A stretch of 64,000 bases of DNA, from contig BROE01000024.1 in assembly GCA_036571765.1 (NCBI GenBank), positions 6,652,048 to 6,716,047 on the forward strand, written 5' to 3'. Source of the DNA: Plecoglossus altivelis. Taxonomy: Eukaryota > Chordata > Actinopteri > Osmeriformes > Plecoglossidae. The position numbers and the translations under genes were made by a program. Every line of letters starts with the position of its first letter. Positions within the stretch are counted from its first letter, which is position 1. Shown piece by piece: positions 42,241-52,900 of the stretch. Under the pieces are notes generated by a model, which was not told where the DNA came from, ran no database searches, and saw only the letters and a program-made list of their open reading frames with translations.

Positions 42241-42396
42241 GAGAGAGGGAGAAAGAGAGAGGTGGGGGGGGCAGGAAAGGGGGAGGAAAAAGAAAGAACA
42301 GATGATGGCAAATGGGAGGGGGGGCAAGAAAGAGGGAGGGTGGAATGGAGTTACAGAGCGAGCAAGAGAGTGGGAGAAATAGAGGAAGAGCCAAAC

Positions 42397-42401
<5 letters not shown>

Positions 42402-42443
<42 letters not shown>
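42402..42443. repeat. (GA)n microsatellite in the putative first exon
   Basis: About 21 uninterrupted GA units. If the exon model is right, this array is transcribed in the cadherin leader. Confidence 0.97.
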
Positions 42444-42448
<5 letters not shown>

Positions 42449-42540
42449 CGAGGCATACAGGCAGGCAGGCAGTGCACTCACACACAGCCACACACGCTTC
42501 CAGAAACACTAGCACAGGCAGTGCTGTTGTCAGTCTTGGA

Positions 42541-42546
42541 ATGTAA
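42541..42546 (+). promoter_or_regulatory. Start-stop element (ATGTAA) in the putative leader
   Basis: ATG is followed directly by TAA. If the leader is transcribed as proposed, ribosomes could stall here. The same bases overlap the GTAAGC alternative donor, so the element would be present only when the donor at 42657 is used. Confidence 0.3.
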
Positions 42547-42611
42547 GCACCGCCGTGAGGAGACAGAATCACCAGCACTAAGCTCTACTGAAGAGAGAGA
42601 GACACAGTGCC

Positions 42612-42647
42612 ATGCACTCAACATCACAGATGGGGACTAAGCTGTGA
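42612..42647 (+). promoter_or_regulatory. Short upstream ORF in the putative first exon (11 codons)
   Basis: ATG CAC TCA opens an 11-codon frame ending TGA, wholly inside the proposed untranslated exon. It is listed as a possible translational control element; its peptide is not recognisable. Confidence 0.25.
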
Positions 42648-43394
42648 ACAGTAAAGGTAGGTGCAGGGCAGCGTCTCTCTCTCTGCTTCAGGATTTAGCG
42701 CTGTTATTATTTATTTCTCTCTGGTTGACTTTGAGGACTGGTGCGCACCTAAACAGACACACTGGGTCAGACCCAGAGAATTACAGTATGTCGCATGAAA
42801 GGAAGTGGTTTGTTCAAGTTAACTGACGTTCATTCTGAATAGTCTGTTTCGATGTGACAGGACACACCAGAATGAGATCTTTGACAATTCAGTAGTGGCT
42901 ACATTACAGTCAATTGATTATTTAGAAAGATTCTAATCATGTGGACAAGGGTTCAGGATAGAGTTTTTCATTGATGGTATTGTGATTCCTGCTTGTGTGA
43001 GATTGGATGGGGATGCTGTTCGAAAATATGCGTATTTGTATGTAAGAGGATGACACAGTGAATCCCTAGATAAATTATACAGTAAGCAGTCTTCTACAGT
43101 GCAATATATGACAGTTTGTAAAAAAAAAGCCTCATTAGAAACAAAGTGGTATATGTTATATTGTTGGTAAAGTACAGATCAGGAATGCTTTGCATTATTT
43201 TACAACATAATCATGGATTGACCGACCTTCTGTTGTCTATTAAAAGTAAAGGAAGACTGATTGGCCAAAGGGTTGTTTTTCAGCAAAGTAACTGTTAATA
43301 ATCTGAAAACAGATATGAAACCTTCTGCAAATCATCTGTTTTCCAAAACCATAGAATTAGAATTACATTGAAGTTTCATGCAACCTGACAGATT

Positions 43395-43442
43395 GTGTGC
43401 GTGTGTGCGTGTGTACTGTGTGTACGGTGTGTACATGCATGT
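43395..43442. repeat. GT-rich low-complexity patch
   Basis: Imperfect GTGT/GCGT/GTAC units about 45 bp long. Confidence 0.75.
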
Positions 43443-44647
43443 TTGAGTGTGTGCGCTACTGATAGCAAACCATACCTGTTCTGATGTAGTGTGTGCAGAT
43501 TTGATGGATAGCCATGCAGGAGCTCATACCTCAGAAAGCCACTGGAGAGTCTATCATGGGCTTAGAGCAGTGCAACAAGACTGACCTAGGGTGTTTTAGA
43601 CTGTTTCCCAGTTTCTCTGTCCCCCTCTTACCATGGGTTATATAGTGCTTTACATACAGACAGGTTTATAGTTACTCCATTGATTTATTAGGGTACAGCT
43701 TGTACCCGCTCATTTGTGTAGGACCATTATTGTTGAACACAAATTAGTTCCTAACATGTTCCTTGAATTATTGTCTGGCGTGTAATGACCTTTCAGCATT
43801 AGCATATATAACAATAAAAAATGTTCTATTCCACACACATTGGAAAATAATAAACCAAGCAACAGATTGTAAGGCATACCAAATGCTGCATGTTTTTCTG
43901 TGAACATTTTCTGAAGTTTGAAATTACAAATGCAAAATAGATCAGTAACTTGTTAATACATTTACAATTGAAACCATGAATAAGACACAGTTCATCACAA
44001 AACAATTACCTAGAAAAAATAATGATTCATGTAACAAATATATGTGCGCAGTTTGTCTTTAACCTTCATGTGTGTCTGTAAATCAGTCCTTCTGTGTCTC
44101 TCTCCCTACATGTCTGAGTGTTTAGCAGTTTTCACTGTCCTTGCGTAGACATAAAGATACTTTCCTGCATGCTTTAGCTTAAGAAAAAAATACCATAAAC
44201 AATCCTTAGAAGAGCATTTGCCATTGTCCTCTGGATCCTTATATTTGCATTTAGGAAGAGTGAATGCAGTTCAAAATGCTCAATGAGTTCCTGAACATCA
44301 GTAAGAACTGTTAAGGTTTGCCAAGCCCCTCGTCACAGTCCTAGCGACGTTGCAAAGGTCTAGGGCTCCACCAAGTGGAGGCTGTTATAGGCTTCTTCAT
44401 TTTCTACACTGCATCACAGCCCACGTTACTTTTAGACTCTGCGGTGGTCTATCCATTTCAGTAGGCAATCACTGGGCTATTCAAGCTGTCATTCAAAATA
44501 CAGCCACTTACTAGTACTTGCAACACATTACGAAAATGTTTGGGTTTGCAACATACATCAGATTGTTGTGTAGTCTAAATTGGAAAACGGTAACTGAATT
44601 CTACCGTAATCAATTAATTGGTTGAATGATGACTTCAATCCTGATTA

Positions 44648-44756
44648 GGTTTAGCTCAGTAGTTTAAATGCCTAACTTCAGTTCTCAAGAGGTTGCAGAT
44701 TCAAATCCTCACTCAGAAAGATGCTTTGTATAGAAGTGTCTGCTTATCTAATTAAT
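44648..44756 (+). mobile_element. Short tRNA-derived SINE, plus strand
   Basis: GGTTTAGCTCAGTAGTTTAAATG resembles a tRNA 5' half with an A box. GGTTGCAGATTCAAATCC carries a B box at 44,698-44,708. The tail CTTTGTATAGAAGTGTCTGC matches the end phrase (TATAAAAGCGTCTGCT-like) of common fish tRNA-SINEs. Several substitutions in the B box suggest an old copy. Confidence 0.65.
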
Positions 44757-46565
44757 TGGCCTATGCAAATTACGTTGAATGTGTGCCTGAACCAGTACAT
44801 CTTTACAGGAGGTTTGAAATAGGAAGAACTGGTAACTGTGATGGATATTCCCTTTTGAGATTACCCCTTTTTATCTCTTAGACAAGGATACCATGGACTG
44901 ACAGACAGGCCGTGATCATTGTCTGCACCTGCAGACCGTTGAGCTTCGAAGACCTTAATTCCTTATTTAGACAATGACCAGAAAAAATGTGTTTCGGTCG
45001 TGCAACAGTCATGTTACAAAGTATTTAGAGTATGTAAAAGTGACAGCCATACACACAATATGTTATGATTCCTATACATAGATACATGTAGATAATCCAT
45101 CTATTCATCCACTACTGAAAATCTAATTTAAAAATGTCATTACAAGCAGTCATTGATCCTTAAAATACAGCTTAACTTGGTTTTGTCTCTGCTAATAAAG
45201 ATGTCTTTGGTTGGATTTATCCAAACCCAACTTTAGAAAGACTTTTAATGATTATGTCTTTTCCCATCTATCTCAGTCGTTTTCATCATGCCAAAACTCT
45301 CAAGCTTTCCACCATCTAAACTAATCATAAACAACTTTTAATACACTACACACATTTAATGAACTAAATAAGTTGAGATCATTCAGTGTGGGTCTATAGC
45401 ATTTGGCATGAATTCAGCATGGTGGCTCATCCTTTAATGGACTTTTTGGAAGAATTCTGAAAAGACACACTAGCCTAATGCTTAATAAGCATGCTGCATC
45501 AAAGATTAATATCCAGAATGCTATTAAAACTCAAGGACAGCCTTGAAAGATAATTATAAAATGCAATCATAAGAATCAGCCCAGATTAATTGCAGCTCGC
45601 ATTTGCCGATTTCCGGAATGCGCTTGTCACACTCACGACAAACCTAAGGCACGCACCACAGTGATAACGGTTCATCATCTTACGGTTTATTGGCACCCAA
45701 CTACTTTTCCCTCTTCTCTGCATGTATCCTCTGACTGATGTAAGAGAATACCACAGTTTACTCTGTCTTTTAGCATCTTCACAAAAAGCATCACTTGAGT
45801 CTCATCATAATCACAGCTGTGTTATCATGTTGAGCACAGGTTGAGGAACTTACTCATCTCAGCTTTCTTTGTTTTTGATTGACTGGCACATTTTACTCCC
45901 TTTGGTGTCATAAGATGCACAACAAGAGTTATAGAATCCCTGACATCCTAACTTTAAAACTCTTAAACACAAGTATTTGGTTTGCTTCGAGGATGGTTAT
46001 TCATTTGCATATCACTTAACTCTTTCAATGAAACCATGATACTAATCTTTGTACAGACAAAAACAGGTCATTTGTTCACTCAAGTGCCCCAATTGATGAA
46101 ATGAGTGTTATGTTTTGGATCATAGAACAGAGAAATGATGAATATGGCCTGCTTGTAGACTGCTCCTCAATAGAATACACAATGAATGCTTGTCAGGATT
46201 TTTTCGGCACTGTAACCTTCATACATGACTCTCACTATACAAAAAGGATGCTATATATATTAGGATTAACATCCAGAGGCTAATAAATTATGCATGCAAG
46301 TCCAAATTACCTATCAGACCTAGCATTGGCACATAGGGACTCAGTACCTCAAAATACCACAGCAACAGAACTGACAACAATACAAAATGGGGATCCTGCA
46401 GTAAAGCTTGAAAAGTGCTGGGAAAGAAACTTGTGAAACTAGGTGCTTTCTTAAAGATACATTTTTGAAACAGTAGATTATTACAGTTGAAAAAGCACTA
46501 AATTGCCTCTGCAAATCTTGGAATGTGTCATATAAATCTAATCAAGTTTTGTGTTTTATTCTCAG

Positions 46566-46901
46566 GATCATTGCACGATCAAAGGAAGGACTACAATGCC
46601 TGATGTGGTGACATTGCATTCCAGTGTTCAACCAACAATAAGCTTGTTACCATAATTCCTTTGTCCTAACCTCGAGTGATTGGATACCATGATAACCAAT
46701 CAGTTCTTGCTTATTCTGATGCTCTCCTTTATCTGGCCAAATTGGGCCTTGCCTTTTACACCTGGGAATACTGGGAATGTGTTTGGAAGTGCGTCTGAAA
46801 ATGAAGGAAGGATACTCCATCGTTCAAAACGAGGATGGATGTGGAATCAATTCTTTCTTCTGGAGGAGTACACAGGAAATGACCGTCAATATGTTGGCAA
46901 G
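46566..46901 (+). CDS. cdh10: cdh10-like exon 2: end of 5' UTR, signal peptide, propeptide, start of EC1
   Basis: The acceptor is a TTTTATTCTCAG ending at 46565; the coding part is 46689-46901 (71 codons, phase 0 at the donor GGCAAG/GTAAGG). ATG 46689 is chosen because a TGA lies in frame at 46677-46679, the ATG has A at -3, and a hydrophobic signal sequence (QFLLILMLSFIW) follows at once. Cleavage is likely near Ala20. The propeptide is only about 28 residues, normal for this subfamily, and ends in RSKR (45-48). The mature chain begins GWMWNQFFLLEEYTG, the type II hallmark with Trp2 and Trp4 for strand exchange. The 5' boundary of the untranslated part is inferred from the acceptor only. Confidence 0.93.
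46596..46655 (+). promoter_or_regulatory. Upstream ORF in exon 2 leader (19 codons)
   Basis: An ATG with A at -3 opens a 19-codon frame ending in TAA 34 nt before the cadherin ATG at 46689. A second, overlapping ATG-TGG-TGA frame lies at 46603-46611. Both lie between the exon acceptor and the main start and so should be in the mRNA. They could lower translation of the adhesion protein. Confidence 0.5.
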
Positions 46902-49900
46902 GTAAGGTTTTAATCACCTGCTTCTGGTTGTTTGAATATAATCTTGACAATTTAGGGACTGTTGTACTATGCAATATAATTTTGCTAACTTTGATTTTTT
47001 ACACTGTTTCAATGAAACAAAATAAACGTTCACTGGGATTTGGTGAGGTATCCTATTCAACCATTGTCACTGTCAAATGGCTTGTTGTTTGTTCAATTAC
47101 AAAGGAGGCAAGAACAAATCTGTTAGTTGTGCAAAGCCTTTTTTTGGAGTTGGTTTGTTTTGTATTGTTGTTAGGATGCATCAATTTTACTTTTAGTTAT
47201 ACTATTTTAGAGTTTTCGTATTCTTTCTCTCCCAGACTTTATATACATGCACATTTATTTATGTTGATTAATCATTGTTTGCTCTTCAATAATGTGTAAT
47301 ATCAAGACCTCGTTAGACTTAATAAAAGCTGGTATTGATATGCAGGCAACTTACCCTCAAGACAGCACATGTAGCTTAAAAATGTGTCTCCTTCTCACTA
47401 CTAATTGATCCAATGAGTTCCTCATCTAAACTACAAGGCAGCGAACACAACGTAACCACTGATCCAGTCATTGCACCCGGGGCTTATGAGTCTACCCTTT
47501 CATGGCTACTCCTCACTGAGGCCTGTGTTAGCCCAACAGAGCCCTGATAAGAATCGTGGAAAAGGAAATATTTTCCTGTGCTGTAACCCCTTCAGATCAG
47601 AGGAGCCTCTGTCAAGTCACCAGTGCTGCGATAGCGCTTGGAGACAGATGCGATGGAGAAAGCCGGCGTTATCATCCTGAGGGAGGGAAATGAGGTGACT
47701 GCCGACAGCCAATTTTCTCAGAGGAAGCTGGCTTTCATCGCACGCCTGATTCCTGGGAGTAAACAAGTGTCATGTGCAGGGTTGAGTAGGGGGATATGAC
47801 AACTTGCTTGGCAGAAAGCATCATACTGATGCGTTGAAGAGAACAGAACCCCTAAAAGAGACGGAGAGAGGGGGAGACGATAAATCAATCAAACAGGCCG
47901 ATGAAATTCACCTCATTGTCTTATGCGATGAGACAACAAAGCAAGCCTGACTATAAAAAGGCTGTCCATTGATGTGTCAGTGACTGCTGCATGCTGGCTT
48001 TCGTCCTGGCCCTTTGATGGTCTTTGGCACGCAAGTTCTCTGGTGTGACAGCATCACATTCGCCAGCTCTCCACTCACCCAGTGTCCAATATCACTCACT
48101 ATTAAACTGCCAGTAAGACATGAGGCCGCAATAAATAATAGAGGGAGGGGGTAGAGATGCCCACATGCTGTTTTACAGAGGAAGCTGTGGTGATCCGTAT
48201 CAGTAATTCCATCAGTTTCAATCTAGTGTTGTGTGTGAGGAGTGCTAAAAAGCCTGTACTGTCAGAGAGGCACTTACAGACCTAACACAAAGCCATCAAA
48301 GACCTTGATGGCCTTTGTCATAAGGAGCATTTAATGGCCTTTGCAAAAAGCACTGTGGGAGGGCCAGTTTATTTCACTTTTAATCAATCCCACCTCCAGT
48401 CTACCAGCGATATCCTTTTCTTACCTGAACTTTATGTCTGACAATCACCATTATCAATCTTAAATGGGTGGAATGGAAAGTATGTGCTTGTTTTGTGGTA
48501 TTGTACCGGAAATGGTACTATTTTTTGAGAAACTTTCATTACTACAATGTTGACAATGATGACTGTATTGAGATTTTAAAAACTTTTACAAATGTTCGTT
48601 TTGTATAAAGATTGCACATGTGAATGCAAAAATGCACTCACACATTGTCAAATGATACATCTGATTAAGAGAGCTTTTAGTATCTAGCACCGTCTTCACA
48701 TTATGCAGCCATTCTTCTGGAAGTTGATGATTCATGATCAATGTTAGCAGATGTCTACATATCTTATGCATGCTCATAGGACATGTGATTGTGTTGCTTG
48801 CATTGGTTGATATGGTGACTCTGGTTTCATAATTACAGATAAATATCATCCAATTAATCAAGCCACCGTAGTGAGAATATATTACCTGAATCAAAACTGT
48901 TGGCCCAGTATCTGTTGCCTGATCTGCAGAAATGTATATGTTGGGTCAGGGTAAATGTTTGAGTCAATTCCATGAAAATCAAGTATTGAAGTGTGTTCAT
49001 ATGCTTTTACTTTCACATTCTGTTTGTGAGGCAAATAAAGGGAGAAGAATAAAAAGAGGATTGGGTAAGAGAGGAAAGAGAGAAAGAGAAACTATAATTG
49101 CTCTGTATCCATTTTGGGTTATACTTTCCTATCTCTGCTCTGCAGCACTATGCAATGCCACAGACCTGACAAGAATTGCCAATGAGTTTGCTGCTTTACT
49201 GACTGTTCCTCTGTGTTTATGCAAGGGGATTTGACTCCTCAAGGTTTTCCTCTGTCAAAGGCTTCATTTGTGATGCAAGGAGAGCTTCCCAATCTTAAAT
49301 GGAAACAGTTTCCCTGACCACACATTCTCACTTTTTACATGAATGCATTATAATGTGGTAAACACAATGATAACTTTACTGCACAGTTTTTGAATTTTGT
49401 TTTTAATTTATGTTATACGATTGAGTTACACCTATATACACACACCATATATTATAGTTCAAACCTGAATAATTTGAGAGCTACACGTACTCTCTTCAAC
49501 TACACCAGCCTGTCTATGGTGATTCATGTGCATACAGTATATGAAGTGACGTATTGTCAAGTATGGTTACCCATATTCGAAATTTTACCTCTGCATTTAA
49601 CCTATCCAAGTGCGCACACAGTACTGAGTAGTGGGCAACTGCACACACACACAGTGAACATACACCCGGAGCAGTGGGCAGCTATTGCTCCAGCGCCCAG
49701 GGAGCAATTGGGGGTTCAGTGCCTTGCTCAAGGGCACCTCAGTCATGGTATCAAAGGCAGAGAGAGTGCTGTTTATTCACAATCCCCACCTTCAATTCCT
49801 GCCGGTGCAAGAATCGAACCAGCAACTTGAGGGTTACAAGCCCAATGCCCTAACCATTAGGCCACGACTTCCCCATGCCCCATATTGGAGCATAGTCATC

Positions 49901-52900
49901 TGCATGTTGGGTCAGACACAAGTACAAGTAGTGCTTCTAGAGTACATTGGTAAATGTGGAAAGCGTACTCTTCACAGATTGATAGTCATAGGTTTGGATG
50001 AAACTTTGCAGAGATGTTTGCAGAGTTTGCGACTTTACCTTTTTGCTTAAACTGATTTCGCACCTTAACCACTATAACCTGCTTTTCTCATCTAAACTTT
50101 ACATTCTGTACACTAACTTTGTACGTCAACCTCACGCCTGATTAGATTTTCTACCCAGCATATTTGGACGTTTACCACACCGTCCATTAAACCTTCACTA
50201 ACAGTTGCAGTGCTAATTAATGTATCCCTACTTGTGATACCTCTAAGAGTCAAATTGATCTGTGCGTCTACAGAGAAGGACATTGCTTCTAACGCATAAT
50301 AATCGGTAGATGTTCTTCTTGCGTCGATCTAATGGCTTTGCCAGAAAATTAGCTTGCTTTCGTGAATCTGTCATTCATTTTGTGTTGTTAGTGAAGTTGG
50401 TCCGTTTTTGATGTGTATGCTTTCTTCACTCAGCAATTCAACCATGTCCTGCACATCCTCAACCCCTGGTAGTCTAAGACTTAGACCCTAAGTGCTAAAC
50501 AACTCCAATTAGTGAACGTTTTTGACAGAATGTTCCTGTTTGCTGCTGCCTTTGACAGTTTGGCGTTCTTCCTTATACTTTGTTAGTTGATGGGATGAAG
50601 GAAAAAGCCTTAGGTAGAAAATGTACATAAAGACAGTTTAAACTGTGTGCGTATCAATGTAAGTATACACTGTGCTATATCACAAATCCATTCTAAAACA
50701 GTCAAGTCACATCTAGTTAGAAGTATTTGTTGAAGATGCAATTGTTAAATGCAACAGAAATAGCAACAAAATGTGGCCAAATATCACTATCAAATGGAAG
50801 ACACAGACATTTTTGTAACCAAATTATAGTTTTATCCATCCAGGTTGGCTATGCATATTTTCTTTCTTTGCTTTGCTGATCTCAATTTTTAGATTGAGGA
50901 AAATAATTAGTTTTCTCTCAGTATGTTTGTATTAATATTCATAAGTAATTGAAGTACTGTCAGAATCCTGCTCTCCCTGTCATTCAGAATGTGAGCCCAT
51001 GAGATGACTCCAAATATATCTACTGACAGAAAGTACATTCTTAAGTTTCAGGCTAGTGTCTGCAGATTTGTGCATATATCACTGTTCCATGACAGTCATA
51101 CATACAAGAAGAAAATAGGTCAAATATGAGTTTTTAGGCTACTGCACCCAGGTCGAAGTATGTATGTATGTATGTATGTATGTATGTATGTATGTATGTA
51201 TGTATGTATGTATGTATGTATGTATGTATGTATGTATGTATGCAAGACCTCTGTGAGACACTGTTTGACATAACCATGCATGTGCAACACAGTTTCACAC
51301 TGTTCTGACACATGACCATGATCATGGTGTTTTTTGAGAACCATCAGTAATTTAGCTTTTCCCTCAGAAATCAACCACACAGTGTAATTATTTTGATTAG
51401 ATTGGACATCTTGTTAAAGACACAGATACTTGAACAGCCACGGAATCAGAAGAAGCATTGCAATCAGTTTGACAGAAGCACTCGCTTTTTGAAGCATGCA
51501 ATCATGTTGCTAAGAAACAGGTGGTATTAAAAAAAGTCTGTAAAAATGGGAACACTTTTGTAAGTCCACCCATTAGTATGACACAATCATATGATGTGTG
51601 AAAGGTATCAAACACAAATACAGATATAATAAAGGGCATTGAATCCTTGAAGTATTCACATTTATAACTTTCACTCATTCAGCTTTGATCATTAAGGTTT
51701 AACCAATACTCTCCAATCCACAGCTACACTCCAACATGGACAAAGGGGATGGTAACGTCCGGTATATTCTCACTGGAGACGGGGCAGGCTCCTTGTTTGT
51801 GATCGACGAAAAGTCAGGGGACATCCATGCCACCAAGAGGCTGGACAGGGAGGAGAAGGCCATGTATACACTTCATGCTAAGGTTGTGGATCGAATCACA
51901 AACAACGATTTGGAACCTGACACGGAATTTAACATTAAAATACATGACATCAATGACAACGAGCCAAAATTTGCCAAGGAAATCTACTTTGCAGATGTTG
52001 CTGAAATGTCAGATGTTGGTAAGTAGAGGATCATTTTACATTACTTGAGTCCAAGAAACGAACTAATAGTGCTACAGGCCCTGACTTTCAAAACTTTATA
52101 TGGTATGGCTTGAGTGATTGTCATATAAAACAAACTAGGTTGAACCAGCTGAAAGACTGAGAAGTCTTCAGACTTTGAAGTTGTGTGTCGCTTTTGTCTT
52201 GAATGTGGAATAGTTAAATTTGAGTTGCTAAATCAGTAGCCCTTACAAGTATTTGTAAGGCCTGAAAGTGATTACATTTTCAATGCAGACACTGTTGTTG
52301 TTCATACCGTGTTAATTGACGTGCACATTCACATTCTATAGTCAATCCTAAAACATTTTTGAAAGAAATTCTCAAACTTTAAGATCTGGCTTGTTGCCTT
52401 GTATTTTAATATATATTAATTGTATGTCATAGCTCAATGTTGATCATATCAGAAAACTGCTGTTGCTCAAGTGTAAGTTATCATATATTTATGGTCAAAT
52501 GTATCGTGTTAAAATGTTGCCACAAAGTCACAAGCCATGAAGAATGTACCTGTTTGTTTTCCAAACACATAATGAGCAAACCCATGTACAGTACACACTG
52601 CCTTCATGCTGGTCATCCATCACCAAGGCAGATAGCAAAGCCAGGGGATGTGTCATGTTTGAGGATGGCAGCTGTAAATTGCTATGAAATAGACCCTGCC
52701 AAAAGCTACAGTAGGTCACGGTCACCACACAAGTAACAAACAGCCTATGTGTTGAGCATGAAAAAGACATTTAATCAAAGCATTCAACTATGAAATGTCC
52801 ACTGCACCCCTTTTCTGTAATCAATTCTGGGTGTAAACACAACAGATGTTCTAGCTCTCATTAGTATGCTTGAAGACAGTCAAAACCCAGCCAGGACATT

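Larger units (their letters stand above)
42240..42656 (+). other. cdh10: Putative non-coding first exon (5' UTR) of the cadherin gene
   Basis: A purine-rich segment downstream of the CCAAT box ends at a good splice donor (TAAAG/GTAGGT, intron from 42657). An alternative donor-like GTAAGC occurs at 42543. Type II cadherin genes commonly have a separate untranslated first exon, and the first coding exon at 46566 has an acceptor in its leader, so such an exon must exist. The start is only a guess. The segment holds a (GA)n array, a potential G-quadruplex and short upstream ORFs. Confidence 0.42.
42657..46565 (+). other. Putative first intron of the cadherin gene
   Basis: About 3.9 kb from the GTAGGT donor to the TTCTCAG acceptor. 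It holds a GT-rich patch (about 43,395-43,442), a tRNA-derived SINE (44,648-44,756) and an AT-rich, non-repetitive block (about 45,430-45,650) that could be a regulatory element. No coding exon was recognised. Its status as an intron depends on the proposed non-coding exon. Confidence 0.4.
46902..51723 (+). other. Intron between signal-peptide/propeptide exon and EC1 exon
   Basis: A 4.8-kb intron, the largest between coding exons. It contains a moderately GC-rich non-coding stretch (about 47,440-48,420), a minus-strand tRNA-derived SINE (49,543-49,874) and a (GTAT)21 microsatellite (51,158-51,241). A long intron before EC1 is typical of type II cadherins and a usual place for enhancers. No additional exon was seen. 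Confidence 0.9.

Noticed and set aside
42016..42493. Minus-strand open frames of 116-153 codons over the putative promoter
   Set aside because: They are Ser/Leu/Pro-rich readings of the GA array and purine-rich leader; three frames are open together, as expected for low-complexity DNA.
46680..46688. Upstream in-frame TTG as cadherin start
   Set aside because: TTG is not a normal start for a vertebrate nuclear gene; the ATG at 46689 has A at -3 and leads straight into the signal peptide.
46928..47299. 123-codon hydrophobic open frame just after the first coding exon
   Set aside because: It lies inside the intron, lacks a conserved motif, and its hydrophobicity reflects T-rich sequence.
49390..50050. 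Open frames of 121-146 codons on the + strand
   Set aside because: They run through the minus-strand SINE and its flank; no protein similarity was recognised.
51120..51380. Minus-strand frame with repeated His-Thr-Tyr-Ile
   Set aside because: Artefact of the (GTAT)21 microsatellite.
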